The translations under genes were made by a program, and so were the position numbers. A stretch of DNA of 64,000 nucleotides from Athripsodes cinereus (lineage: Eukaryota > Arthropoda > Insecta > Trichoptera > Leptoceridae), in contig OX388307.1 in NCBI GenBank assembly GCA_947579605.1, positions 14,299,237 to 14,363,236 of the forward strand. The letters are read 5' to 3'. Under the pieces are notes generated by a model, which saw only the letters and a list, made by a program, of their open reading frames with translations, was not told the DNA's origin and did not search any database. Below, piece by piece: positions 54,001 through 58,519 of this stretch. Position 1 is the stretch's first letter. Every line of letters begins with the position of its first letter.

Positions 54001-55533
54001 CGTACCAAGGTAGACTGAGCCAGTTTTCACCTTACATTGTCTCAGCGCTCAATTTTCTTTACTTCAGTTACTAAGGTTATTTTCCCTACTTTATTTAATC
54101 ATAACATAACACACGCTCACGCACGCACACATACATCCACACACACAAACACACTCATCCACATACACCCACACCCACATACATGCATACATACATACAC
54201 ACCCATACATACATATATATATATACACACACACACATGTACAGATAACGCCACATATATTCATGCACATACATACACACTCAGTCACACAGGCAGATAC
54301 ATACACATACATACACACTCAGTCACACATCAAAATGTATCATGTACTCTTTGTTATATCAAAATGCAAATTATTTATAAAATAGGTAGGTATATATATT
54401 TTTTATTCGTCCTATCAAGCATATAAATACTGTGGATTTTAGTCAACTTTTTTAATAAACAAATAATTGAGTTAATGTGGTGATTTTCGGTTTCAAAATA
54501 TGAGAAATTTTATCAAAAAGATGATTTTTAAATCGGTCAATACCCTTGAGAAAAACAAAAAAAAAATACAAATTATTGAAATCATGTTTTTGATAACTTT
54601 CTAAGTTTTCGTAATATAAAAAAAAAGTAGGTTTCTTGTGCATTGTCTGCCCAATACACCCCCGATTTCGATTTTAGATATATGTTTTTTTTTTTAAGGA
54701 ATACATTGAACCTATAAATAAGTTTTTTTTAAGTAAAAAAATAATGTTAGTAATAAATATTTGTTTTCATATTTTATCACATCAAAATGTTCGTAGGTAG
54801 CACCAACAAGTTTTTCTGCCAAACTTGTTGAAAATTTAATATTTTACGGTTTTTGCTAGAAAGCGCTCTTAACCCTTAATTATGATTTTTTACTAATTTA
54901 TTGAGACAAAGTTATATTTTATATTTTTTCACACGTATAGCTCACTGCAAGGACCCCTGCACATTGAAGATCGCTCAAGATGAAGACAGATTTTTATTTA
55001 TTTATTACTTACTTTACTTACTAAGGAGGCTGATAAAACGAGGTACGATGGTCACGATCCTCAAAATCAAAGAACCGATGCAGATGGTGATGATAACTTT
55101 TAACCCAGGAATAAGATTAAATGTAAACCGGGGTGGTGTAAAAACTCACTCACATTTCAATTAATCAGTTTTTTTTTTAAATACTAAGTTGCTTGTTCAT
55201 ATCAATCATATCATAACAAATTATATCATCACAAAGTGTGGAATTCGGTTTTGTAACAAAGCTATGTTTAGTCCCTATATCGAAAAGTTTTAAATTGTCG
55301 AACTATAGCATACAGCATCTCTCACAAAAGAGGTAGGTAGCTAGCAGGACATAATTAATGATAGAAAAACAAAAACTTACCCTGTCACATATAGATTCTT
55401 CAGTTTTCCCGCGTTTCAGCCCGGGAGGCCGAATCACTTTGCTTCCAGGGGGCGCCACTTGACTAGCGCTCGTGACATTGAGATGCTGGGGCGCCGACAA
55501 TGCGCCACCTACCGGTATAAACCCGGCTTCCAT
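1..55533 (-). CDS. Wdr62: WDR62/MAPKBP1-family WD40 scaffold protein (14 exons, 3' end beyond the window)
   Basis: Fourteen exons join in phase to at least 752 codons. The order of segments matches vertebrate WDR62 and MAPKBP1: a leader ending TEESICDR, then [152 protein letters not shown]. Known role of the family: centrosome and spindle-pole protein that binds microtubules through the WD40 half and scaffolds JNK signalling through the C-terminal half; in Drosophila it supports neural stem-cell division and brain size. Only the WD40 half is in view. Insects normally have one gene for both vertebrate paralogues, so WDR62 versus MAPKBP1 is not a real distinction here. All introns are GT..AG. 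No frameshift or internal stop was seen. Span includes introns; exons are listed separately. Confidence 0.9.
228..358 (-). CDS. Wdr62: Wdr62 exon 13
   Basis: Residues about 681-724. [44 protein letters not shown]; donor GTAAGT, phase 2. Matches human [20 protein letters not shown]. Too short for an ORF scan; recognised by splice sites and family match. Confidence 0.92.
588..791 (-). CDS. Wdr62: Wdr62 exon 12
   Basis: Residues about 613-680, phase 0 at both ends. [68 protein letters not shown], donor GTAATT. Covers a full WD40 blade of propeller 2. Confidence 0.95.
926..1060 (-). CDS. Wdr62: Wdr62 exon 11
   Basis: Residues about 568-612, phase 0 at both ends. [45 protein letters not shown], donor GTTAGT. 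Matches human [17 protein letters not shown] ... MISCGADKSIYFRS. Confidence 0.95.
1133..1317. repeat. Tandem duplication of an 83-bp intronic unit
   Basis: The stretch 1133-1215 recurs at 1235-1317 (offset 102) with about two mismatches, for example AAAAAG versus AAAATG and CTTCTATT versus CTTGTATT. A poly-T run and TTATTA separate the copies. It lies in the intron between exons 10 and 11, so it has no coding effect. Confidence 0.9.
1386..1510 (+). repeat. LINE 3' tail with the motif ATAAACTCGCCCATTGCA
   Basis: Carries AATAAACTCGCCCATTGCA and ends TGCAATAAAGTTTTTTT. The same layout occurs at 39530-39653. The AATAAA near the end and the poly-T or ATT run are what a LINE 3' terminus would leave. 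No coding part remains. Confidence 0.5.
1511..1712 (+). repeat. Unclassified repeat present twice in the window
   Basis: Starts CGCGGCGGCAGAATTGCC and ends near CTGTGTTCAGAAAC. The reverse complement, nearly unchanged, lies at 34628-34834. No tRNA promoter box, inverted ends or clear coding frame is visible. In both places it lies on the 3' side of a Dong-type element in the same orientation. Confidence 0.75.
1713..2212 (+). mobile_element. LINE 3' end (CR1/L2-like RT C-terminus) with ATT tail
   Basis: The frame ending at 2173 encodes [50 protein letters not shown], then [17 protein letters not shown] and [12 protein letters not shown]. This order is typical of the C-terminus downstream of the RT in CR1/L2/Daphne-type LINEs. 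Only the last 155 or so codons are present, so the copy is 5'-truncated, and the frame upstream of 1713 belongs to another repeat. The end is CGGCGCCACATATAAATAG and then ATT repeated five times, a microsatellite tail. The family name is not certain. Confidence 0.75.
2213..4357 (-). mobile_element. R4/Dong-type non-LTR retrotransposon, 5'-truncated, RT plus restriction-like endonuclease frame intact
   Basis: One frame of more than 700 codons is open from 4356 down to the 3' end. In order: [18 protein letters not shown] (RT), [12 protein letters not shown] (catalytic Asp), [16 protein letters not shown], the YMDD box in [20 protein letters not shown], then [12 protein letters not shown], the zinc knuckle [18 protein letters not shown] (CX2CX8HX4C) and an RPDLV...YLIDIAVP block fitting the PD-(D/E)XK nuclease of R2/R4/Dong elements. 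The N-terminal DNA-binding part and the first RT motifs are missing. The copy is flanked by TTA repeat on one side and ATT repeat on the other. The frame has no stop of its own and reads through the repeat to 2170. In this intron it lies on the same strand as Wdr62. Confidence 0.88.
4358..4384. repeat. (TTA)9 microsatellite flanking the Dong-type element
   Basis: Nine perfect TTA units directly at the 5' (truncated) end of the minus-strand Dong copy; the partner at 2198-2212 is five ATT units at its 3' end. Read on the minus strand both are TAA repeats, the reported target of Dong elements. Confidence 0.9.
4431..4644 (-). CDS. Wdr62: Wdr62 exon 10
   Basis: Residues about 496-567. [66 protein letters not shown], donor GTAAGT, phase 0. 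First blade and a half of propeller 2, among the best conserved parts of the family. The Dong-type insertion and its TTA repeat lie only 46 bp downstream of this donor. Confidence 0.95.
4820..4935 (-). CDS. Wdr62: Wdr62 exon 9
   Basis: Residues about 458-496. Starts [19 protein letters not shown], then [18 protein letters not shown]; donor GTTAGT, phase 2. This is the linker between the two propellers (human: LLKVVYVENDIQHLQD ... DVKAGVR). It is less conserved and has no clear WD strand. Confidence 0.9.
5337..5531 (-). CDS. Wdr62: Wdr62 exon 8
   Basis: Residues about 393-457, phase 0 at both ends. Starts [19 protein letters not shown], then a proline-rich loop [16 protein letters not shown], the blade [17 protein letters not shown], and KQYANIYSD before GTAAGT. 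The loop matches the place of the human EFEDQRACLPSGSF loop. Confidence 0.93.
5920..6055 (-). CDS. Wdr62: Wdr62 exon 7
   Basis: Residues about 347-392. Completes serine, then [45 protein letters not shown] before GTAAGC, phase 0. The blade [17 protein letters not shown] continues into exon 8 as in vertebrates. Confidence 0.93.
6102..6697 (-). mobile_element. RTE-like LINE fragment with 11-bp target-site duplication
   Basis: Two overlapping frames give [33 protein letters not shown], then [37 protein letters not shown] and [15 protein letters not shown], the C-terminus of the RTE/BovB-like reverse transcriptases common in Lepidoptera. A frameshift near 6410 splits it, so it is dead. TATACAGAGGT occurs at 6091-6101 and 6698-6708 as a target duplication. 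The 3' end carries a (GTATA)n run. In the intron between exons 6 and 7. Confidence 0.8.
6709..6765 (+). repeat. LINE/SINE tail with (AAAT)n
   Basis: TTAACATGTAAAAGGCTTTG, then GGCCGATATTTG and five or so AAAT units. Looks like an older element tail into which the RTE fragment inserted. Confidence 0.4.
7112..7272 (-). CDS. Wdr62: Wdr62 exon 6
   Basis: Residues about 294-347. Acceptor TTGCAG, then [46 protein letters not shown], ending in phase 2 before GTAAGG. Matches the human block ELIFCGCTDGIVRIF ... HYLGVDVAQG. The split serine codon is completed by exon 7. Confidence 0.92.
7356..7538 (-). CDS. Wdr62: Wdr62 exon 5
   Basis: Residues about 233-293, phase 0 at both ends. Starts [20 protein letters not shown], then [20 protein letters not shown] and [18 protein letters not shown]. 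The GRSAILGE and VACGRG blocks are family hallmarks. Confidence 0.93.
7999..8214 (-). CDS. Wdr62: Wdr62 exon 4
   Basis: Residues about 161-232, phase 0 at both ends. Starts [19 protein letters not shown], contains the WD-type strand VNVWEWKAG and the strongly conserved [16 protein letters not shown], ends EYSRGAK before GTAAGA. One and a half WD40 blades of propeller 1. Confidence 0.93.
8519..8753 (-). CDS. Wdr62: Wdr62 exon 3
   Basis: Residues about 82-160. Starts by completing the split glycine codon, then [17 protein letters not shown], the WD40 blade [26 protein letters not shown], and HKYGVNCV before donor GTAACT in phase 0. The insert PGSNGAGGN between the WD strand and LAEF is a low-complexity loop longer than in the human protein. 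Confidence 0.92.
13157..13615 (-). mobile_element. RTE-like LINE 3' fragment with 11-bp target-site duplication
   Basis: One open frame gives [14 protein letters not shown] sequence (here [18 protein letters not shown]), then [57 protein letters not shown] and [18 protein letters not shown]. This is the RTE-type C-terminus; the same family recurs at 32152-32812. GTGGAGCGGTA occurs at 13146-13156 and 13616-13626. The 5' end (right side) is rearranged into tandem copies of a 45-bp unit. Confidence 0.82.
13486..13616. repeat. Tandem copies at the 5' end of the RTE fragment
   Basis: The unit CTTAAGCATGCGTCTGTAGC, continuing to TTTGTAG (45 bp), occurs at 13486-13530 and 13542-13586, and a partial third copy lies at 13591-13616. 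The copies are nearly identical and are inside the target-site duplication, so they arose at or after insertion. Confidence 0.85.
14464..14520. repeat. 20-bp perfect hairpin
   Basis: Arms 14464-14483 (attattagaaataaaacact) and 14501-14520 are exact reverse complements, loop 17 nt. Stem too short for a long hairpin RNA; it could be a miniature inverted-repeat remnant. Confidence 0.7.
17615..17706 (-). CDS. Wdr62: Wdr62 exon 2
   Basis: Acceptor TTTTAG, then [19 protein letters not shown] and EVVAYPAG, donor GTAAGT in phase 2. This is the first conserved block of the family (human: VSLEKVLGIT ... HVAYLAG) and forms the first strand of propeller 1. Too short for an ORF scan; found by matching the family between exon 1 and exon 3. 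It stands 8.9 kb upstream of exon 3 and 37.7 kb downstream of exon 1. Confidence 0.88.
18241..18366 (-). repeat. RTE-related 3'-end repeat, copy 1
   Basis: (CTA)n, then ATTATACCATCACGGCATAT, CCCACAAGTGGGGTAGCCAG, and a part with GCATGTAAGAAACATGCAAA. Related copies are at 47232, 56484 and 63010. The head resembles the 3' end of the RTE fragment at 6102 (CTATACCCTCACGCCATGTC), so this is probably the tail of a related LINE. Confidence 0.65.
18482..18625 (-). repeat. LINE/SINE tail with (TTTA)n
   Basis: Six TTTA units, then sequence ending in GGGCGAGTTTATCGCAAAGG. Read on the minus strand it is GATAAACTCGCCC upstream of an (AAAT)n tail, close to the LINE tails at 1386 and 39530. Confidence 0.45.
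21015..21112 (-). mobile_element. SINE fragment without its tRNA head
   Basis: A poly-T run, then AGATATATCTGTGTTTTGTT, ATAAACCCAAATACAACC and TATACACCTTTCAC, ending in AAAAGCTTGTGCCGTG. The same body stands at 30910-30995 next to a tRNA-like head, so this is a 5'-truncated minus-strand copy with its poly-A tail on the left. Confidence 0.65.
22583..22641 (-). mobile_element. Short retroposed fragment with (GAA)n tail and 17-bp target duplication
   Basis: CATCTTCTTCTTCGCCCTCG, then CCTTTATCCCAATTGGGTCG. Flanks TTAGAAAACATATTCTT (22566-22582) and TTAGAAAAAATATTCTT (22642-22658) differ at one base, as an ageing target-site duplication would. A LINE 3' end inserted on the minus strand. Confidence 0.6.
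24240..24322 (+). repeat. LINE 3' tail (AATAAAGTTTTATTATTATT)
   Basis: Pyrimidine-rich TTTTCCCCTTCCCC block, then GCACAGATATCTGTCAATAA, and a TTA run. Same end style as the tails at 1386 and 39530. Confidence 0.45.
24731..24760 (+). repeat. Tail module of the hairpin retroposon family, copy
   Basis: TATGAACTTCCACCAAGAAC followed by CGTCGGTCG. The same module ends the hairpin element at 40521-40776 and occurs again at 52620-52660. No stem is attached here. Confidence 0.55.
26198..26263 (-). CDS. Wdr62: Candidate alternative first exon of Wdr62 (22 codons)
   Basis: An ATG opens [15 protein letters not shown] and the frame runs to TPAYE before a good donor GTAATT in phase 0. Exon 2 also starts in phase 0, so the two can join to give a protein with a different N-terminus. 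An in-frame TGA lies 22 codons upstream of the ATG, so the exon would be a true first exon rather than an internal one unless the weak AG inside the 5' portion is used. The extended frame upstream ([13 protein letters not shown]) is also open. No transcript evidence is available; the call rests on codon phase, donor and non-random composition. Confidence 0.45.
29272..30288 (+). mobile_element. Degraded mariner-like DNA transposon
   Basis: Imperfect terminal inverted repeats of about 30 bp: left TAAGAGGGATATTTGAAAAC then TTTCTAGCCTT, right (reversed) TACGAGGACTATTTGATAAG then TTTCTAGCCTT. TA dinucleotides border both ends. The plus strand near 29870-30020 still encodes pieces such as [12 protein letters not shown] and [20 protein letters not shown], in two frames, which resemble the N-terminal helix-turn-helix of mariner transposases. 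About 1.0 kb long, with stops; dead. Confidence 0.7.
30905..31088 (-). mobile_element. tRNA-derived SINE
   Basis: Read on the minus strand it starts with TCGGTAGCCTGGAGGTAGAG (A-box-like), then GTGGTTCGATCCCAGGTGCC with the B box GGTTCGATCCC, followed by the body also found at 21015-21112 and an A-rich tail on the left. The pair of pol III boxes at normal spacing and the non-tRNA body identify it as a SINE, not a tRNA gene. Confidence 0.75.
32152..32812 (+). mobile_element. RTE-like LINE 3' fragment, frameshifted
   Basis: Frames give [73 protein letters not shown]; after a slip in an A-run near 32530 the other frame continues [20 protein letters not shown], then GRGRP, a stop, and [20 protein letters not shown]. 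Same family as 13157-13615. TATTATAATTA at 32141-32151 and 32813-32823 is a candidate target-site duplication, less certain because it is AT-rich. Dead. Confidence 0.8.
33478..34627 (+). mobile_element. R4/Dong-type element, second copy, truncated and frameshifted
   Basis: Nearly identical to the last 1.1 kb of the element at 2213-4357, opposite strand. Frame from [25 protein letters not shown] sequence through [20 protein letters not shown] to [13 protein letters not shown], where an extra A in an A-run ends it; the zinc-knuckle and PD-(D/E)XK parts follow in another frame with an inserted TAATAA-like slip before the IDIAV motif. Unlike the first copy it is not bordered by TAA repeats but by a copy of the unclassified repeat. 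Confidence 0.85.
34628..34834 (-). repeat. Unclassified repeat, second copy
   Basis: Reverse complement of 1511-1712, starting TTTTTGAACACAGATATTTC and ending CTGCCGCCGCGT. Directly abuts the 3' end of the truncated Dong copy, so the LINE portion that separates them at 1713-2212 is absent here. Confidence 0.8.
36549..36795 (+). mobile_element. tRNA-derived SINE
   Basis: Head GTGGCGTGGAGGCACTTGCC (A-box-like), then GGTCCCGGGTTCGATTCCCG with the B box GGTTCGATTCC, then a non-tRNA body with GTTAGTACCCATAATACAAG and TTAGTTTGGGACTAGCTCGG. Body is unlike that of the SINE at 30905. A real tRNA is excluded because the acceptor stem does not pair. Confidence 0.75.
39530..39653 (+). repeat. LINE 3' tail with ATAAACTCGCCCATTGCA
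   Basis: GGGAAGACAATGCTCTTCCG, GATAAACTCGCCCATTGCA, then TTTTGTGTAATAAAGTTT and (ATT)n. Matches the layout at 1386-1510. Confidence 0.55.
40521..40776 (+). mobile_element. Hairpin-bearing retroposon with 12-bp target duplication
   Basis: Imperfect inverted arms 40532-40610 and 40637-40715 (about 79 nt, loop 26 nt) share TTTATTAGTCGC, AGCCGG, TCCGCTCT and ATCATCAGGCT. A tail follows, AACATGAATTTTCACCAAGA then ACCGTCGGTCG. GGATGATATATT at 40509-40520 and 40777-40788 brackets the whole unit. No coding frame. Long target duplications point to retroposition rather than a cut-and-paste MITE. Confidence 0.75.
45051..45147 (-). repeat. RTE 3'-end fragment
   Basis: TACTATACTACACCCTCACA, then GTATCCCAAGTAGGGCAGGC and TTTCTTTCGCTTCTTCT. 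Same 3' end as the RTE fragment at 6102-6697; only about 100 bp remain. Confidence 0.7.
47232..47373 (-). repeat. RTE-related 3'-end repeat, copy 2
   Basis: (CTA)n then TATACCATCACGGCATATCC; almost identical to 18241-18366 through GACATTCA, with the end GGATGGGTGGCAG. Confidence 0.7.
48437..48895 (-). mobile_element. RTE-like LINE 3' fragment, frame open
   Basis: One frame gives [78 protein letters not shown], then [14 protein letters not shown] and [10 protein letters not shown]. Same family as 6102-6697 but without the frameshift. Usual GRPR is replaced (TRSRIKW) and it is 5'-truncated, so it is not active. Confidence 0.78.
49475..49590 (+). repeat. LINE 3' tail with (AAAT)n
   Basis: GGTTAGATGGAAGAAATCAC, TAGTGATAATCTCGCCACTG, then AATGAATAAATAAATAAG. 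Layout resembles the GATAAACTCGCCC tails but diverged. Confidence 0.45.
52620..52660 (+). repeat. Tail module of the hairpin retroposon family, copy
   Basis: GATGAAATTCCATCACGAAC then CGTCGGGTGAAAATATCAA. Continues like the tail at 40733-40770. No stem is attached. Confidence 0.5.
53669..53823 (-). mobile_element. Retroposed fragment with (GAT)n tail and 12-bp target duplication
   Basis: Starts TCATCATCTCGCCCTCAACG, body GC-rich (CACGACATTCCCTGCGCTGT). TAAATGAAAACA occurs at 53657-53668 and 53824-53835. The GATGAT tail on the minus strand and long duplication suggest a LINE/SINE end; the family is not identified. Confidence 0.6.
53916..53943 (-). repeat. (TTTA)n microsatellite, probable retroposon tail
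   Basis: Seven TTTA units followed by GC-richer ACTGGGCATGAGCCCGTACC at 53988, which looks like the body of a minus-strand element. Element not identified. Confidence 0.45.
54105..54332. repeat. CA/CATA-rich microsatellite
   Basis: Long run of CACA, CATACA and ATACATAC units, including a repeat of CACATACATACACACTCAGT at 54265 and 54303. It creates open frames rich in Thr/His on one strand and Cys/Val on the other that are not genes. Confidence 0.9.
55381..55533 (-). CDS. Wdr62: Wdr62 exon 1 (start codon, 51 codons)
   Basis: Begins [16 protein letters not shown] and ends [12 protein letters not shown] followed directly by the donor GTAAGT, phase 0. The human protein has a similar serine/threonine and arginine-rich leader ending TVQNR just before the first conserved block, which supports this exon joining exon 2. 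I chose the ATG at 55533 because it is the first ATG of the frame; an in-frame GTG lies nine codons upstream. The exon is visibly GC-richer than its surroundings. The leader has no membrane segment and looks disordered (many P, G, S). Confidence 0.8.
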
Positions 55534-55590
55534 GTTCCTCTTTAATACTTGTGTTAACACTTTATTCCACTCGCGTCGACAAAATCATCA

Positions 55591-55782
55591 CTATTTAGTT
55601 TGAACGCAAACCATAATAACAGGTTTCTGTAATGAAGCACTGCGGAAAATTTCTACAGATGTCGCTAGCATGTTAATAGTATGTTCATTGTGTACAATAA
55701 AGTTATAGGGAGAACTGACTAGCTGACTGGTATCGTTTAATTCAGCCAGCTGATCAAACATAACAGAATCGATGTTAGACAT
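55591..55782 (-). CDS. Small ORF of 63 codons upstream of the Wdr62 start
   Basis: ATG, then MSNIDSVMFDQLAELNDTSQ, ending PVIMVCVQTK and a TAG 58 bp before the Wdr62 ATG, same strand. Amino-acid composition is balanced and not repeat-like. I do not recognise a family. It could be an upstream ORF in the Wdr62 leader, the last coding exon of an upstream gene, or chance. No membrane segment or motif stands out. Confidence 0.22.
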   Translation of the reverse strand: MSNIDSVMFDQLAELNDTSQLVSSPYNFIVHNEHTINMLATSVEIFRSASLQKPVIMVCVQTK

Positions 55783-56483
55783 CGAAGTATTTTCATTCAC
55801 TTAACACAATATCTTTCTCCATTTCACTAGTTATATTTTAAAGTGCCTCTAAAAAATTCCACTTCTATTCAAGACTATTTATATGCAAAAGCTACCAGAC
55901 AAAGTAATTAGAATATTATTTTATTGATCACATTTTTATCGTCAAGAAAATCTGATAAAAAAACAAGTTACATTGACTGAGAACACTGATTATAAATACA
56001 TATAAATTATTTACAACGCTTAGCTCAGAGGCATTTTTTTTCTGCAAAATGTCACCGCGATCAGGTTCAAGTTCCTTTTGAGATACTTAAACTAGTTATA
56101 TAAGATTACAACTATCTCTATTCTACTCAAGTCTAGCCTTAAAACCTGAATATGCACAGTGCAGTTGCAGTCTTTCTAGTCAACTTCTACAAGTTATAAT
56201 AATAAACAAATGTTCCAACAAGATAGGAAAAAGACAAATGACGAAAAACTACTGAAGAACACAATTAAAAAGTCCCCAGTTATAAATAATCGCTGGTGAA
56301 ATCTGTCGTTTTATTTAAACCTCACATAAAAAACGAGAAGTGCTGAGCAATCAACCTCCATCAAACCCTTTGAAGATTGAAAAAATATATTATTAAAGAA
56401 ACTGACTTATTGAGTTGCATACAATGTACATATATATACAATTCATATTAACCATTGGCAATACATTGAGAGAATACAATACA

Positions 56484-56597
56484 CTCACGACGCGGCATAT
56501 CCCACAAGTGGGACGACATTCCAGCTGCACGTAATTAACATGTAAGCTCTCCTCTAAGTGCCAACAAAAAAAGTATACATTCAGAATGGGTGGCATA
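56484..56597 (-). repeat. RTE-related 3'-end repeat, copy 3
   Basis: CACGACGCGGCATATCCCAC, AAGTGGGACGACATTCCAGC, ending TTCAGAATGGGTGGCATACC. Diverged copy of 18241 and 47232. Confidence 0.6.
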
Positions 56598-57273
56598 CCT
56601 CATCCTTGAATTTAAAATGTAATTATTTTTGAGTACTTGCATTTTACAAGTCCCTTGAAAACTTGCGGAAAAGGTTGAGAGACCTATTCATTGCCGAATG
56701 CTCCAAGGCTTTTATTTTTTCGAAACTAGAAGATGTAGTTTGTAATCATAAAAATGAAATATAAAGAGTGTGGTACATAAATAGAAAATAGCTCTCCATA
56801 ATGAAAATCAAGACACCGCATATTATCATCTCAATGAACAGCTTTCACTTTGTTTGATGACATTTTGTATTTTATGAGGAATGAAAAATAAATAAGTATA
56901 CTTCATTAGTCCTGATTTTGAGTTGAAGTGAAAAATAGTACGTTCATTATTAGGCAGGTGAGAGAGTCATAAATCAGTCACCCTTATAAAATAAACAGTG
57001 TTAATACATCTATAGCAATAAACCCAAACACTCGAAATAATAATGCAGGTGTACTAAAGTCGTCTTCCCGTTGCACAATGTGAGAGATAATAATACCAGA
57101 ATGCCATAAAGCCCGGTATTTTATTATATCACGCATTAGCGATAAGCCGCTGTACTATCATCACACCGCATTGTGATAAGCGATAAGAAGCGATGTAAAT
57201 ACAATATAAATGTATTAAAGACCATATAACACACTCTAGTATTATTGTTATTGTTCGTAACAACACTATAGAT

Positions 57274-57682
57274 CAGGGCTCGGCAGCCTTTTTTGGCTGC
57301 GGGTCAAAATCAACTAACAAGCGAGTATTAAAGAGACGTTTGGGTCAGTGGTATTTTCATTTTAAAATAGTATTTTAGTGAATAATAAGATACATTTTAT
57401 TAATAAAATAATTACAATACGCTTTTAAACAAAAACGCGCGTACAATAACGACAAAATTTGTTCTGACAAGTCGCTGAATTCCTCCTATTCTCGTTGCTG
57501 CAACTTTGAATCGAACTATAATGTTGGTCTTAGTATCTATTTTTAATCTTTTTTTATTCTAAATATGTTCGCTTTATGTGTATATTTTATATATTAAACT
57601 TAATTGTCATAATTAAAATGGGGCACTTGAAATACCAAATGAATCACTTGGTGACCCGCGGGTCGTAGGTTGCCGACCCCTG
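57274..57682. mobile_element. Non-autonomous hAT element (409 bp)
   Basis: Left end CAGGGCTCGGCAGCC, right end (reversed) CAGGGGTCGGCAACC, a typical hAT terminus. The 8-bp target duplication CTATAGAT is exact at 57266-57273 and 57683-57690, the hAT signature length. Interior is AT-rich with no transposase frame. Confidence 0.9.
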
Positions 57683-57939
57683 CTATAGATGTTTCGGTTT
57701 ATAAAGTAAGTGGTGATAATCTCCTTAATCAACGACTAAGATGTAAAATGACTCAACTACAGGGAATAACAAATCACTTACATACACGTGGAAGATAGTT
57801 ACAAAGAATTTATTCCGATTGTATAGTATGTATTTGAGTCGTACCAATGCGTACTCACTATACATACACCTATGGACATTTTTTTGCTCAATATGTAACT
57901 AATTCAAATGGCTGAATACAATAAAAGTGTAGATATTAA

Positions 57940-58519
57940 CAAAGGCGTACCCAGAACTTTCATTCAGACGGAAGAGGCAGCAGCGTAACGATTTGCAATG
58001 CTAAAAGATCTCCTGTTTTTTGTTAAAAAAATAATAGAACCATTTAACCTTAACACGCGGACTTCAAACAATATAAGAAACATTATACCCAGAACAAATA
58101 AAGTTCGAGATGGTTTCTTGTACTCTGCTGTTATGATTTATAACAGTTTGCCTGACCAATTGAAGAAATGTAAAAATCCTAAGGAGTTTGGAAAGAGGAT
58201 TCAAGAGTTAGTAATGACTTCTCAATGTTTGTGATAGTGTTTTGTGTTTTTGTTTTCAATAGTGTTGCTGTTCTGTGATTTCTTTGCTCTGGTGTCTTAT
58301 ATTTTACTATAATATCAAATAATTTAAATTTATGAATTGTTTTACCAGATTTGTAATACTGCATGCCTCTGACACCAGCAACCTTAGTTGCTGTTTTGAG
58401 GTATTGTTTATGATTGAAAATTGAAATTGAAATTGAACCTGACTTTTTTTAGTAAATCGCCTAACTTCTAGAGTTATAGGCAGCTGCAACCTTTTTGCTT
58501 CCCTCTGGGTACGCCTTTG
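57940..58519. mobile_element. Small terminal-inverted-repeat element with TAA duplication, carrying a LINE fragment
   Basis: Ends are CAAAGGCGTACCCAGA, exact inverted 16-mers, with TAA at 57937-57939 and 58520-58522. Shared GCAGC/GCTGC bases occur further in. A 3-bp TAA duplication fits PIF/Harbinger, but the termini alone do not prove the class. The LINE end at 57995-58437 lies inside. Confidence 0.6.
57995..58437 (+). mobile_element. LINE RT C-terminus with 3' UTR and GAAATT tail
   Basis: Frame from 57998 to 58231: SNNIRNIIPRTNKVRDGFLY, SAVMIYNSLPDQLKKCKNPK, FGKRIQELV, then stop. It matches the end of Jockey/CR1-type RT proteins (R-x-FxYxAxxxxNSLP). About 200 bp of 3' sequence follows, ending in GAAATTGAAATTGAA repeats. 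5'-truncated. Confidence 0.7.

Larger units (their letters stand above)
17707..55380 (-). other. Wdr62 intron 1 (37.7 kb)
   Basis: Between exon 1 and exon 2. Contains the candidate alternative first exon at 26198-26263 and the repeats listed separately. The remaining DNA is AT-rich. Stretches 18.7-21.0, 24.8-29.2, 34.9-36.5, 36.8-39.5, 40.8-45.0, 45.2-47.2, 49.6-52.6 kb hold only short frames with no recognisable product, and I see no RNA gene there. A GC-richer patch at 51840-51980 stands out but I cannot classify it. Confidence 0.8.

Noticed and set aside
54037..54426. 129-codon plus-strand and 75-codon minus-strand frames
   Set aside because: Both are translations of the CA/CATA microsatellite.
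55303..55380. Extension of exon 1 into [14 protein letters not shown]
   Set aside because: This is read-through past the donor GTAAGT at 55380 into intron 1.
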